Assembly: GCA_963800335.1 (NCBI GenBank)
Contig: CAWDAN010000001.1
Coordinates: 868,001-932,000 of the forward strand
Reading direction: 5' to 3'
Length of the DNA: 64,000 nucleotides
Source: Flavisphingopyxis sp963800335
GTDB lineage: Bacteria; Pseudomonadota; Alphaproteobacteria; Sphingomonadales; Sphingomonadaceae
The notes beneath the pieces were generated by a model. The model saw only the letters and a program-made list of their open reading frames with translations. It ran no database searches and was not told where the DNA came from. Below are positions 26,886-37,776 of this stretch, in pieces. The position numbers were made by a program, and so were the translations under genes. Each line of letters starts with the position of its first letter. The stretch's first letter is position 1.

Positions 26886-29046
26886 AGCTGTACGGATCGA
26901 CGTCGACCGTGACGCGGACCTTAGGGCTCCATTCGACCGACCCCAGCCATGCCCGGATCGCGTCCTGTAGCGCGAAGCTGCGCGGTGCGTGGACGAGCAG
27001 CCGGTGGCGGTGGCGACCGCGCAACTGGGCGAGCGGGGCGGGGGCGGGGCCATAGACCGCCATGCCGTCGTCCTTGGGCGCGGCGTTGCTGAGATCGCGC
27101 GCGGTGCGCTGCGCCAGCTGGGCGTCTTCGCTGCTGACGACGATCGCCGCCAGCCGGCCGAACGGCGGGGCATTGGCGTGTTTTCGTGCCTGCGTCTCGG
27201 CGGCGTAAAAGCCGTCGCGATCGTTGGCGACGAGCGCCTCGATTACCGCTGCGCCGGGGACGCGCGTCTGGATCAGCACCTCGCCCGGCTTGGTCCCGCG
27301 CCCGGCGCGCCCGGCGACCTGCTGGATCTGCTGGAAGGTGCGCTCGGCAGCGCGCAGATCGCCGCCTTCGAGGCCGATATCGGCGTCGATCACGCCGACC
27401 AGCGTCAGTTCGGGGAAATGATAGCCCTTGGTGACGAGCTGCGTGCCGATGATGATGTCGACCATCCCCGCCTCGACCTGCTCGACGAACTCGGCGGCCT
27501 TGGTCGGCGACCAGATCGTGTCGCTGGTGACGAGCGCGGTGCGCGCCTCTGGAAAGCGCAGCGCGACCTCGTCGGCAATCCGTTCGACGCCGGGGCCGCA
27601 CGGCACCAGGCTGTCCTCGTCCTTGCATTCCGGACATTCGCGCGGCGGCGGCATGACGTGGCCGCAATGGTGGCATGCAAGCCGGCGGACGAGCCGGTGT
27701 TCGACCATCCAGGCGGTGCAGTTGGGGCACTGGATACGGTGACCGCAGGTCCGGCACAACGTTAGCGGGGCAAAGCCACGGCGGTTGAGGAAGAGCAGGC
27801 TCTGCTCGCTCTTGTCGAGCCGGTCAGCCAGCGCCGCGACGAGTTTCGGCGCGAGCCAGGTGCCGCGCTCGGGCGGGTCCTCGCGCAGATCGATCGCGGC
27901 GATATCGGGCATCGCCGCGCCGCCATAGCGCGCGGGCAGCGTCAGCGTCTCGTAACGCCCCGCCTCGGCCTGCGCGATGCTCTCGATCGCCGGGGTCGCC
28001 GAGGCGAGGACGACGGGGCAATTCTCGTACAATCCGCGCATCACCGCGACGTCGCGTGCGTGGTAATGAACGCCGTCTTCCTGCTTGAAGCTCGTCTCGT
28101 GCGCCTCGTCGACGACAATCAGGGCAAGATCGGCATAAGGCAGGAACAGCGCCGATCGCGCCCCCACGACGACCTTCGCTTCGCCGCAGGCAATGCCGCG
28201 CCACGTCCGGCGGCGCTCTGATGACCGCATGCCGCTGTGCCACACTGCGGGAGCGCACCCGAAACGCGCGGCAAAACGCTTGAGGAAAGGCTGGGTGAGC
28301 GCGATCTCGGGCATCAGGATCAGCGACTGGCGGCCCGATCGGAGCGCTTCGGCTACCGCCTCGAGATAGACCTCGGTCTTGCCCGATCCGGTCACGCCGT
28401 CGAGCAGGAAGGGCGCAAAGGCGCGCGCCTCGACCGATTGCACGAGTGCGCGCGACGCTGCGGTCTGCGCGTCCGACAGCTGCGGTTCGGGCGCGTCAGG
28501 GTCGGGCAGCGGAAATGCGGCGTCGGCCGAGCTTTCAAAGCCTTCGAGCGCGCCGGCCTTGATCAGACCGCGGATCACCGCGTCGCTGACCTCGGCCTTT
28601 TCAGCGAGCTCGCGTACCGTGCCCAGGCTCTCGCCGATCGCCGCCATCGCCTGTTCGCGCTGCGCGGTCATGCGTTTGGGCAGATCTCCCGTAGCGCGAT
28701 ATTCGACGATTGCACGCCCTTCACCGGCCAGGGCTGCGTGCGGCAGCACCATCCGCAGCACCGCGGCAGGATGCGCGAGATAATAATCGGCGGTCCACAG
28801 CACGAGCTTTCGCAGCGCCGGTGATAGCGGAGGCACGTCGAACACGTCGAGCAACGGGCGAAGGCGGTTGTCGCCGACCGTTTCGATGCCGGGAAAGCTG
28901 TCCTCGTCCCACACCACGCCGACCATCCGGCGCGGGCCCAGGGGTGCTTCGACGACCGACCCGGGACCCGCGATCATGCCGTGCGGGATGCGGTAATCGA
29001 GCGGACCAAGCGCTGAGGTAAGCAGAACGACGCGGGCGCGTGTCAT
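26878..29046 (-). CDS. priA: Primosomal protein N' (replication restart helicase)
   Basis: 3'-5' DNA helicase that reloads the replisome at stalled forks. 722 residues: N-terminal DNA-binding domain, Walker A DGVTGSGKTEVYLEAV near residue 218, DEAH box IVVDEAHETSFKQ, and two zinc modules (CRTCGHRIQCPNC and CHHCG ... CPEC) near residues 435-475, then helicase motifs IGTQLVTKGYHFP and VAGRAGRG. Complete. Convergent with ada. Confidence 0.97.
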   Translation of the reverse strand: MTRARVVLLTSALGPLDYRIPHGMIAGPGSVVEAPLGPRRMVGVVWDEDSFPGIETVGDNRLRPLLDVFDVPPLSPALRKLVLWTADYYLAHPAAVLRMVLPHAALAGEGRAIVEYRATGDLPKRMTAQREQAMAAIGESLGTVRELAEKAEVSDAVIRGLIKAGALEGFESSADAAFPLPDPDAPEPQLSDAQTAASRALVQSVEARAFAPFLLDGVTGSGKTEVYLEAVAEALRSGRQSLILMPEIALTQPFLKRFAARFGCAPAVWHSGMRSSERRRTWRGIACGEAKVVVGARSALFLPYADLALIVVDEAHETSFKQEDGVHYHARDVAVMRGLYENCPVVLASATPAIESIAQAEAGRYETLTLPARYGGAAMPDIAAIDLREDPPERGTWLAPKLVAALADRLDKSEQSLLFLNRRGFAPLTLCRTCGHRIQCPNCTAWMVEHRLVRRLACHHCGHVMPPPRECPECKDEDSLVPCGPGVERIADEVALRFPEARTALVTSDTIWSPTKAAEFVEQVEAGMVDIIIGTQLVTKGYHFPELTLVGVIDADIGLEGGDLRAAERTFQQIQQVAGRAGRGTKPGEVLIQTRVPGAAVIEALVANDRDGFYAAETQARKHANAPPFGRLAAIVVSSEDAQLAQRTARDLSNAAPKDDGMAVYGPAPAPLAQLRGRHRHRLLVHAPRSFALQDAIRAWLGSVEWSPKVRVTVDVDPYSFM

Positions 29047-29053
29047 CGATGCA

Positions 29054-30037
29054 TCAGGTCGAAAGGGCGGCGTCGCCTGCCGGGTCGCCTACTGCGCTCG
29101 AGGGAGCAAGTCCGCGGGTGTCGCCAAAGCCCATTCCGGCGTCCTCGTGCGGGCGGACGTAGATGCGTTCGACATCGGGGAATTCGCTGCACACACCGCG
29201 TTCGATCTCGTCGACCAGTCGCTCGACATCCGCAGCACTCAGGCGGTTGTCGAAATCGACGTTCATCGCCGCAACGATCTGGTTGGGCCCGTTGTGGATC
29301 GTGCGGATTTCGCCGATCCCCATGATGCCGTCGCGTGACGCCGCGCGGCGCAGCCCTTCGATCAGGCGCGGATCAGCCGCCTCGCCGATCAGCAAACCCT
29401 TGGCTTCGCGCGCGAGGAATATCGCCACGCAGCCGAGCAGCAGGCCGATGACGATCGAGGCCATCCCGTCGAAGCGTGGGTCGCCGGTGATCTGCGTCAG
29501 GCCGAGACCGATCGCGGCTACGATGATGCCGAGCATTGCCGCGCCGTTTTCGAGCAGGACAATGACCGTCGTCGCATCCTTGGTATCGACCAGCGCGCGC
29601 CACCACGACTTGTCACCGCGCGCGGCGTTGAACTGGCGATAGGCGGCGGCCGTCGACCCGCCTTCGAGCAGGAACGCGAACCCCAACACGATATAGCCGA
29701 TCAGCGGCGAAACGGGTTCCTCGGGCGCCATGACGTGCAGCACGCCTTCATAGGTCGAGATGCCCGCACCGAGCGCAAAGACGAGCAGGGCGACGACGAA
29801 GCTCCAGAAATACAGTTCGCGGCCATAGCCCATCGGATGCTGGGCATCGGGCGTCTTTTTCGCGCGCTTCTGGCCGTACATCAGCAGCAACTGGTTGGTC
29901 GAATCGACCATCGAATGGACCCCCTCGGTCAGCATCGCCGACGATCCGGTAATCGCGGCGGCAACGAACTTGGCGATGCCGATCCCGACATTCGCGCCAA
30001 GCGCGAGGAGCAGCACGCGGGTATTGTCGGTTTTCAT
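29054..30037 (-). CDS. Cation diffusion facilitator family transporter
   Basis: Inner-membrane divalent metal/proton antiporter family. 327 residues with about six membrane segments, the metal-site motif EGVHSMVDSTNQLLL near residue 38, and a cytoplasmic C-terminal domain with MNVDFDNRLSAADVERLVDEIE. Metal not predictable. Ends 8 bases downstream of the priA start, so priA and this gene are likely co-transcribed with the transporter first. Confidence 0.92.
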   Translation of the reverse strand: MKTDNTRVLLLALGANVGIGIAKFVAAAITGSSAMLTEGVHSMVDSTNQLLLMYGQKRAKKTPDAQHPMGYGRELYFWSFVVALLVFALGAGISTYEGVLHVMAPEEPVSPLIGYIVLGFAFLLEGGSTAAAYRQFNAARGDKSWWRALVDTKDATTVIVLLENGAAMLGIIVAAIGLGLTQITGDPRFDGMASIVIGLLLGCVAIFLAREAKGLLIGEAADPRLIEGLRRAASRDGIMGIGEIRTIHNGPNQIVAAMNVDFDNRLSAADVERLVDEIERGVCSEFPDVERIYVRPHEDAGMGFGDTRGLAPSSAVGDPAGDAALST

Positions 30038-30158
30038 GGTGCGTAGACGATCCTCAGCTTAGGTGGTCGGGCGACCTTAGCAGTGCGCGCGCACGGCGCA
30101 CCCCCAAATGATGCGTATCATGCTCGACACGGCGGGCGCGGCTGCCTAGCCTTGAACC

Positions 30159-32504
30159 ATGCGGGAAAAGGAACTCAGGCTGGCGCTGGTTTGCTATGGC
30201 GGGATCAGCCTGGCAGTCTACATGCATGGCATCACCAAGGAGGTCTGGCACCTCACGCGGGCGAGCCGGGCCTGGCATGACGGCACCGACCTTCTAGACG
30301 GCAGCGCCGCGATCTATCGCGAATTGCTCGCCTTGCTCGAGGACTCTTCGGGCACACGGTTGCGCGTTTTCAGCGACATTATCGCAGGTGCCAGCGCGGG
30401 CGGTATCAACGGTGTGTTCCTGGCCCAGGCAGCGCTGACCGGCCAGTCGCTCGATCCGCTGACCGACCTGTGGCTCGAATGCGCCGATGTCGAACACCTG
30501 ATGGATCCCGACGCGCGGCCGCTGTCGCGCTTCACCAAATTCTGGGCGGTGCCGATCGCCTGGATGGCAAGCAAGCGCCGCGGCAGCACGATCGACGAGA
30601 CGGTCGAGGCCGGCCAACGTGAAGAGGTCCGCCGCAAGCTGTCGAATTTCGTACGCGCACGCTGGTTCGAACCGCCGTTCGGCGGCGCGACCTTCACTCG
30701 GCTGGTGCTCGACGCACTGGACGCGATGGAGCTGTCGGAACGGGGCCCGGTTTTGATTCCGGCAGGTCAACCGCTCGACTTGATCGTCACTGTGACCGAT
30801 TACCGCGGCTATCCCGAACGACTGACGCTCAATAGCCCCCCCGAGGTCGTCGAGACCGAGCATCGGTTGGTGTTCAAATTTCGCGGAATTGGCGATGCGA
30901 GCGCCACACTCGACGAGCTTCCCGCGCTTGCCTTCGCCGCGCGCGCCACCGCCAGTTTTCCGGGAGCCTTTCCACCGTTCACCGTGCGCGAAATCGACGC
31001 CGTCCTTGCCGAAGACGGCCGCGACTGGCCGGGGCGCGAGGCATTCCTCAAGCGGCAATTGCCGCATGCCGAAGCGATCGGCGGGGCCGAGGATCTCGTC
31101 ATGATCGACGGCTCGGTGCTCGCCAACGCGCCGTTCAAACCGGCGATCGCGGCGCTCAAACATCGACCGGCCCGCCGCGAGATCGACCGCCGCTTCGTTT
31201 ATATCGACCCCAAGCCGGGGCTACGCAGCATCCATTTTTCGCGCCACGAAACGGTGCTCGCCGACCAAGTGCCGCCGCTTCCCGGTTTCTTCGCGACGAT
31301 CTTCAAGGCCTTGTCGGACATTCCCCGCGAACAACCGATCCGCGACAATGTCGAAACTATCGCCAGCCTGTCGCAGCGCATCCGTCGTATCCAGCGCATC
31401 GTCGATTCCTTGCGCGCCGAGGTCGAGGAGCGCGTCGAGAAATTGCTCGGGCGCACTTTTTTCCTCGATCGTCCGACCGCTGCCCGCCTGGCCGCGTGGC
31501 GCGCCAAGGCTCAGGCAAGGGCGGCCGAGACCGCGGGGTTTGCCTACGCCGCTTACGGCCATCTCAAGCTGGCGAACATTGTCGAGGATATCGCAAACCT
31601 CGCCGCCACGCTGACCCGCGCCGACAATGCGAATTTGCGCCGCCGCTTGCGGTCGGCCCTGTGGGATGAGGTGCGCAAGCGCGGACTCGATCGGATATCG
31701 CCGGCCAAGGGCGGCGGCGCGACACCGGAGGCGATCGCGTTTTTCAGAATGCATGACCTGCGCTTTCGCATCCGTCGCCTGCGCAGCCTGGCGCGACGCC
31801 TGGACGAGCGCGTTGAGGCGCCCGGGCAAGTGTCCGATGCCGCGGTCACCGCGATGTACAAGGCGATCTACGAAGGGCTGGAGCCTTATCTCGAACGCGA
31901 ATCGTCGCAATTTTATATAACCCGCGGCGCGTCCGATGTTGGCTGGCCGCAAGGCGCCGACGCGATCGAGCACGTCGGCGCGATCTTCGAGGGAATTGGT
32001 GCGCTGCGCGATCTCACTGCCGTCGATGCCGAGGTCGATGAACGGCTTGCGAGCGCACTCGCCTTGCTGCCCAAGGCCGAGCGGCGCGACATGCTGTTCG
32101 CCTATGTCGGCTTCCCGTTCTACGATATCGCGACGCTGCCGCTGCTGCAGGGCGAAGGAAATGACGAATTCGATCCGATCAAGATCGACCGGATCGCGCC
32201 CGACGATGCCACCGCGATCCGCGGCGGCGGCGCAGCCGAAAGCCTCAAGGGCATCCAGTTCAACAGTTTCGGCGCATTTTTCAGCCGCGCCTACCGCGAG
32301 AACGACTATCTGTGGGGCCGCCTTCACGGTGCCGACCGCCTGATCGACATCGTCGCGAGTACGCTGCCCGAGGGGAAGAGTCCGCCGCCGGGCGCGTTGA
32401 CCGAGCTCAAGCGGCGGGCCTTCCACGCCATTCTCGACGAGGAGGAGCCGCGCCTGACGCGGATCGGTGACCTGTTTGCCGAGCTACGCGCAGAAATCGC
32501 CTGA
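30159..32504 (+). CDS. Patatin-like phospholipase with DUF3376-type C-terminus
   Basis: 781 residues. N-terminal patatin domain (to about 380): glycine-rich CYGGISLAVYMHG, nucleophile elbow GASAGGINGV with Ser near residue 80, and catalytic Asp in MIDGSVLANAPF near residue 315. The C-terminal half (about 400-780) is helical and charged and matches DUF3376-type patatin-like proteins. No signal peptide or membrane segment. Substrate unknown; lipid acyl hydrolysis is implied by the intact dyad. Overlong relative to simple patatins (about 300 residues) but normal for this subgroup. Confidence 0.88.
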   Translation: MREKELRLALVCYGGISLAVYMHGITKEVWHLTRASRAWHDGTDLLDGSAAIYRELLALLEDSSGTRLRVFSDIIAGASAGGINGVFLAQAALTGQSLDPLTDLWLECADVEHLMDPDARPLSRFTKFWAVPIAWMASKRRGSTIDETVEAGQREEVRRKLSNFVRARWFEPPFGGATFTRLVLDALDAMELSERGPVLIPAGQPLDLIVTVTDYRGYPERLTLNSPPEVVETEHRLVFKFRGIGDASATLDELPALAFAARATASFPGAFPPFTVREIDAVLAEDGRDWPGREAFLKRQLPHAEAIGGAEDLVMIDGSVLANAPFKPAIAALKHRPARREIDRRFVYIDPKPGLRSIHFSRHETVLADQVPPLPGFFATIFKALSDIPREQPIRDNVETIASLSQRIRRIQRIVDSLRAEVEERVEKLLGRTFFLDRPTAARLAAWRAKAQARAAETAGFAYAAYGHLKLANIVEDIANLAATLTRADNANLRRRLRSALWDEVRKRGLDRISPAKGGGATPEAIAFFRMHDLRFRIRRLRSLARRLDERVEAPGQVSDAAVTAMYKAIYEGLEPYLERESSQFYITRGASDVGWPQGADAIEHVGAIFEGIGALRDLTAVDAEVDERLASALALLPKAERRDMLFAYVGFPFYDIATLPLLQGEGNDEFDPIKIDRIAPDDATAIRGGGAAESLKGIQFNSFGAFFSRAYRENDYLWGRLHGADRLIDIVASTLPEGKSPPPGALTELKRRAFHAILDEEEPRLTRIGDLFAELRAEIA

Positions 32505-32514
32505 CATTTCGCCC

Positions 32515-32534
32515 AATTTACACTAGTGTAAATT
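32515..32534. promoter_or_regulatory. Perfect 20-base palindrome abutting a start codon, likely operator
   Basis: AATTTACACTAGTGTAAATT is a perfect inverted repeat in an AT-rich island of a GC-rich region. It ends one base before the thioesterase ATG (32536) and begins 11 bases after the patatin stop. The form (TTACAC-N-GTGTAA) is like operators of dimeric TetR/GntR-type repressors; the regulator is unknown. Confidence 0.6.
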
Positions 32535-32535
32535 C

Positions 32536-32925
32536 ATGTCCGCACGCCATGACCACTGTATCGCCGTATCGGCCCGTGAAATCGACTTCATGGGGCATGT
32601 CAACAATGCCAACTATCTGACGTGGGTCCAGGAAGCGGTGCTCGCGCATTGGCGGGAGGTGGCGCCGCCAAAGGAAGTCGCGGGGCGGCTGTGGGTCGCG
32701 CTCAAGCACGAGATCACCTATCGCAAGCCCGCCTTTCTCGACGATCAGGTGATCGCCTCGGTCGTTCTTGAAAAGGTCCATGGCGCGCGCGCCTTTTACG
32801 AAACGATCATCCATCGCGGCGAGGAAGTCCTCGCCGAGGTCAAGTCGGCGTGGTGCTGCATCGATGCCGAAACGCTGCGCCCGTCGCGCCTGACCGACGA
32901 GATCAAGAAACGCTTTTTCGACTGA
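32536..32925 (+). CDS. Acyl-CoA thioesterase (4-hydroxybenzoyl-CoA thioesterase-like hotdog fold)
   Basis: 129 residues with the hotdog signature SAREIDFMGHVNNANYLTW (catalytic-type Asp followed by GHVNNA) near residue 12. Hydrolyses acyl-CoA esters; substrate unknown. The start codon is immediately preceded by a 20-base palindrome, leaving no room for a normal ribosome site, so either the mRNA is leaderless or the true regulation is unusual. No other in-frame start preserves the conserved N-terminal motif. Confidence 0.88.
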   Translation: MSARHDHCIAVSAREIDFMGHVNNANYLTWVQEAVLAHWREVAPPKEVAGRLWVALKHEITYRKPAFLDDQVIASVVLEKVHGARAFYETIIHRGEEVLAEVKSAWCCIDAETLRPSRLTDEIKKRFFD

Positions 32926-32937
32926 CCCGCGCTGCCG

Positions 32938-33879
32938 TCAGTGGTGGTGCTCGGCGGGTTTGTCGCCGTGATCCATGTCGTTGTGATCGTGCCCGGTGGC
33001 TGGGTCGAAGCTTTTGTAAACGGCGGTCGTGAACGCATCGCCCGAGATAAAGGCGTCCTTAATTTCATACTGCGCAGCCGGTTTCATCGCGACCACTTCT
33101 TCAAGCGTCTTGCCCGCCTTTCGCGCGGCCCCGACGCGGCCGATGACATCGGCAAGCATCGCACGATAGGCGACAAGGCCCGCCTTGTTCGACACCGGGC
33201 CATGACCGGGAATGACCACGGTCTTGTCGTCGATCATGCCCAGCACGCGATCGACTGCGGCCAGCATCCCCTGCGCCGACCCACCCGAATTCAGGTCGAT
33301 ATAGGGCAGGCTGATCGCGTTGAAGAACGTATCGCCCATGTGAACGACGTTGGCATCCTTCCAGACGACGATGCTATCGCCGTCTGTGTGCGCATGCGGG
33401 ACGTGGATCGTGCGCACGCTGCCACCGTTGAGGAAAAGCGAGATGCCGTCGTGATATGTAATGACGGGTAGCGCGGCCGGGGCCGCTTCATTGCCGTCCT
33501 TGGCCTGCTCGGCGAGCAAGCGATCGCGGACATGGTCCTGCGCCAGGATCAGGGCGCCAGCCTTGCCGAAATTCGCGTTTCCACCGCTATGGTCGCCGTG
33601 CCAGTGCGTGTTGATCAGGAAGCGCACCGGGCTCGCGCCGAGCGCAGCGATCGCGGCTTCGATTTTCGGCGTGAGCGGGGCGAACTGATCGTCGATCAGG
33701 ACGGTCCCATCGGCACCATAGGAAACGCCGATATTGCCACCCGCGCCGAACAGGATCGCGATGCCGGGCGCGACGATCTCGGTGCGGATCTCGACGGTCG
33801 AAAAATCGCGCTGTGCCTGCGCGGGCGCACCCAACGTCAGTGCGGCAATGCTGGTTAGTACGACGGCAAACTTATGCAT
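32938..33879 (-). CDS. Exported MBL-fold metallo-hydrolase
   Basis: 313 residues. Signal peptide (FAVVLTSIAALTLGAPAQAQ), then a metallo-beta-lactamase fold with the metal motif NTHWHGDHSGGN near residue 95, HVPHAHTDGDS near residue 165, MGDTFFN and VIPGHGP. Periplasmic; subclass resembles B3/quinoprotein-relay type hydrolases with unknown substrate, and antibiotic hydrolysis cannot be assumed. The C-terminus is His/Asp-rich (GHDHNDMDHGDKPAEHHH), a possible metal-binding tail. Start chosen at the Met directly before the signal peptide. Confidence 0.88.
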   Translation of the reverse strand: MHKFAVVLTSIAALTLGAPAQAQRDFSTVEIRTEIVAPGIAILFGAGGNIGVSYGADGTVLIDDQFAPLTPKIEAAIAALGASPVRFLINTHWHGDHSGGNANFGKAGALILAQDHVRDRLLAEQAKDGNEAAPAALPVITYHDGISLFLNGGSVRTIHVPHAHTDGDSIVVWKDANVVHMGDTFFNAISLPYIDLNSGGSAQGMLAAVDRVLGMIDDKTVVIPGHGPVSNKAGLVAYRAMLADVIGRVGAARKAGKTLEEVVAMKPAAQYEIKDAFISGDAFTTAVYKSFDPATGHDHNDMDHGDKPAEHHH

Positions 33880-33946
33880 GATGCGAACCTCGGGCTGCGG
33901 GCGGGAGGTCAGCCTATGCGGCGGTTCGTTTTGACGCAATGTCCGG

Positions 33947-35077
33947 CTAGTTCGTCCGTTCGCCGATCATCTCGCGAATCCGCGTGAAGAAGCCCTGGCT
34001 TTCGGGGCACTCGTCGCCGGTTTCGGTCTCGCGAAAGGCGGCGAGCAGTTCCTTCTGCTTGGCGCTGAGCTTGGTCGGCGTTTCGACCTCGATCTGGATC
34101 ACCATGTCGCCATGACCGCGACCGTTAAGGACCGGCATGCCGGCACCGCGCTGGCGCAATTGCTTGCCCGACTGGATGCCGGCGGGGATGCGGATTGCGT
34201 GGCTGGCACCGTCAAGTCCGGGGACGTCAATTTCCCCGCCCAGTGCAGCGGTGGTAAAGCTGATCGGAACGCGCGCGAAAAGGGCTGTGCCTTCGCGCTG
34301 GAAAACGGCGTGACGTGCGATGTGGAGAAATATGTAGAGATCACCTGCCGGGGCGCCGTTGGCGCCCGCTTCGCCGCGGCCTGACAGGCGGATGCGCGTA
34401 CCCTCGTCGACACCGGCAGGAATTTCGACGGTGAGGTTCTGGCGCTTATCGATCCGGCCTTCGCCGCCGCACTTGCGACAGGGATCGTCGACCTTGCGGC
34501 CGGCGCCGTGGCAGGACGGGCAGGGCCGCTCGACCGCGAAGAATCCCTGCTGGGTGCGCACCTTGCCCTGGCCATTGCAGGTGCGGCAGTTCGATACGCC
34601 GGTGCCGGGCGTCGCACCCGATCCTTCGCAGCTGTCGCACGCCACCGCGACGTCGATCGTAACCTCGGTCGTCTTGCCGTGGAAGGCGTCCTCGAGGCTG
34701 ATCTCAAGGTCGTAGCGCAGGTCGGCCCCACGCGCTGGACCGCGCTGGCGCTGCCCGCCGCCGAACGAACCGCCGAAAATCGTGTCGAACAGGTCGGAAA
34801 TATCGCCGAAGTCGCCGCCGCCCTGCTGTGCTCCGCCGAACCCGCCATTTTGAAAGGCGGCATGGCCGAAGCGGTCATAGGCCGCCCGCTTTTGCGGGTC
34901 CTTGAGGCACTCATAGGCCTCGCTGACCGATTTGAACTTGCCTTCGGAATCGGTGCAACCACCGTTCTTGTCGGGATGGAATTGCATCGCGAGGCGGCGA
35001 TACGCAGCCTTGATGCTTGCCGCATCAGCATCGCGCGACAGGCCGAGTGTTTCGTAATAGTCGGTTTGGCTGGTCAT
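33947..35077 (-). CDS. dnaJ: Chaperone DnaJ (Hsp40)
   Basis: Co-chaperone that stimulates DnaK ATPase and binds unfolded protein. 376 residues: J domain with FHPDKNGG, Gly/Phe-rich linker (GGFGGAQQGGGDFGD), and four CxxCxGxG zinc repeats (CDSCEGSG, CRTCNGQG, CPSCHGAG, CRKCGGEG) before the C-terminal substrate-binding domains. Complete. Lies 69 bases downstream of dnaK on the same strand, so likely one heat-shock operon. Confidence 0.98.
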   Translation of the reverse strand: MTSQTDYYETLGLSRDADAASIKAAYRRLAMQFHPDKNGGCTDSEGKFKSVSEAYECLKDPQKRAAYDRFGHAAFQNGGFGGAQQGGGDFGDISDLFDTIFGGSFGGGQRQRGPARGADLRYDLEISLEDAFHGKTTEVTIDVAVACDSCEGSGATPGTGVSNCRTCNGQGKVRTQQGFFAVERPCPSCHGAGRKVDDPCRKCGGEGRIDKRQNLTVEIPAGVDEGTRIRLSGRGEAGANGAPAGDLYIFLHIARHAVFQREGTALFARVPISFTTAALGGEIDVPGLDGASHAIRIPAGIQSGKQLRQRGAGMPVLNGRGHGDMVIQIEVETPTKLSAKQKELLAAFRETETGDECPESQGFFTRIREMIGERTN

Positions 35078-35146
35078 AAACTATTGTCCCGATGCAGGCG
35101 CGCCCGCCCGGCCCGAGAGGCCAGGCAGGCGCGTCGCATCATGGGA

Positions 35147-37063
<1,917 letters not shown>

Positions 37064-37152
37064 GTTTTACCCTCTTGAAGCAATTGTTCGTTTTGCCCGG
37101 CGACCGATCCAACCCGTTTCGGGCGCGATACGTTCACAGGCTCTGGCTCGCG

Positions 37153-37180
37153 ATATAGGTGTGCTTTCGCTTGGCACAAG
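37153..37180 (-). promoter_or_regulatory. RpoH (heat-shock sigma-32) promoter of dnaK
   Basis: On the minus strand CTTG (37180-37177), 18 bases, CTATAT (37158-37153). This matches the alphaproteobacterial RpoH pattern (CTTG-N17/18-CYTATNT). It lies 90 bases upstream of the dnaK ATG. Confidence 0.75.
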
Positions 37181-37199
37181 GACATCGGCCTCCTACATT
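37171..37199 (+). promoter_or_regulatory. Candidate promoter of the PCuAC gene, overlapping the dnaK promoter
   Basis: On the plus strand TTGGCA (37171-37176), 17 bases, TACATT (37194-37199), 40 bases upstream of the ATG at 37240. Its -35 overlaps the -35 of the divergent dnaK promoter. Confidence 0.45.
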
Positions 37200-37239
37200 T
37201 CAGAGACTGTCGTTCCAGGCACAAGGAAAGGAATTCATC

Positions 37240-37752
37240 ATGTTCTCGCGCCGTTTGCTGATCCTGTCGAGTGCAGCGCTCGCGCTAACGGGCCTTGCCG
37301 GGTGCAACAAAGCGGCCGACATGCTCAATCCGCCCGAACTCCACGTCGATCGCGCATACGTCAAGCTGGCGGCCAATCCCGATGCGCCCTCGGCGCTCTA
37401 TTTCACCGTTCATGGCGGCGCGCGCGATACCAAATTGCTCAACGTGCTAATCGACAACGCGCTGCGCTACGAGATGCACGAAAGCGTCACCACCGGCGGG
37501 ATGAGCGAGATGAAGCCGCTCGAATACGCGGTCATTCCAGCCGGCAAGGACGTTGCTTTCAAGCCGGGCGGAAAACACGTCATGGTGTGGGGCATATCGA
37601 AAAGCGCGATCGAAGCGAACAAGTTGCCGGTGATCTTCGTTTTCCAGAACGGCGACCGGATCGTGTTCGACGCACAGTTCGTCAAACCCGGCGAAGACGC
37701 GGCCGCGGCGACCGCGAACGACGGAATGGCGATGGGTAACGAGAGCCAATGA
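37240..37752 (+). CDS. PCuAC-family periplasmic copper chaperone, lipoprotein
   Basis: 170 residues. Lipoprotein signal with lipobox LAGC, then the PCuAC (DUF461) domain: AYVKLAANPDAPSALYFTVHGG, the copper ligands in MHESVTTGGMSEMKPLE and GGKHVMVWGI. Family members pass Cu(I) to cytochrome c oxidase. The start is the ATG at 37240 with AAGGAAAGG upstream. The C-terminal tail is Ala/Met-rich. Divergent from dnaK; 24 bases before the next gene. Confidence 0.88.
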   Translation: MFSRRLLILSSAALALTGLAGCNKAADMLNPPELHVDRAYVKLAANPDAPSALYFTVHGGARDTKLLNVLIDNALRYEMHESVTTGGMSEMKPLEYAVIPAGKDVAFKPGGKHVMVWGISKSAIEANKLPVIFVFQNGDRIVFDAQFVKPGEDAAAATANDGMAMGNESQ

Positions 37753-37776
37753 TCGGGGCGACGCGATCGAGGTAAC

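Noticed and set aside
37159..37239. Longer N-terminus for the PCuAC protein
   Set aside because: The extra residues precede a clear lipoprotein signal and overlap the promoter; the ATG at 37240 has a better ribosome site.
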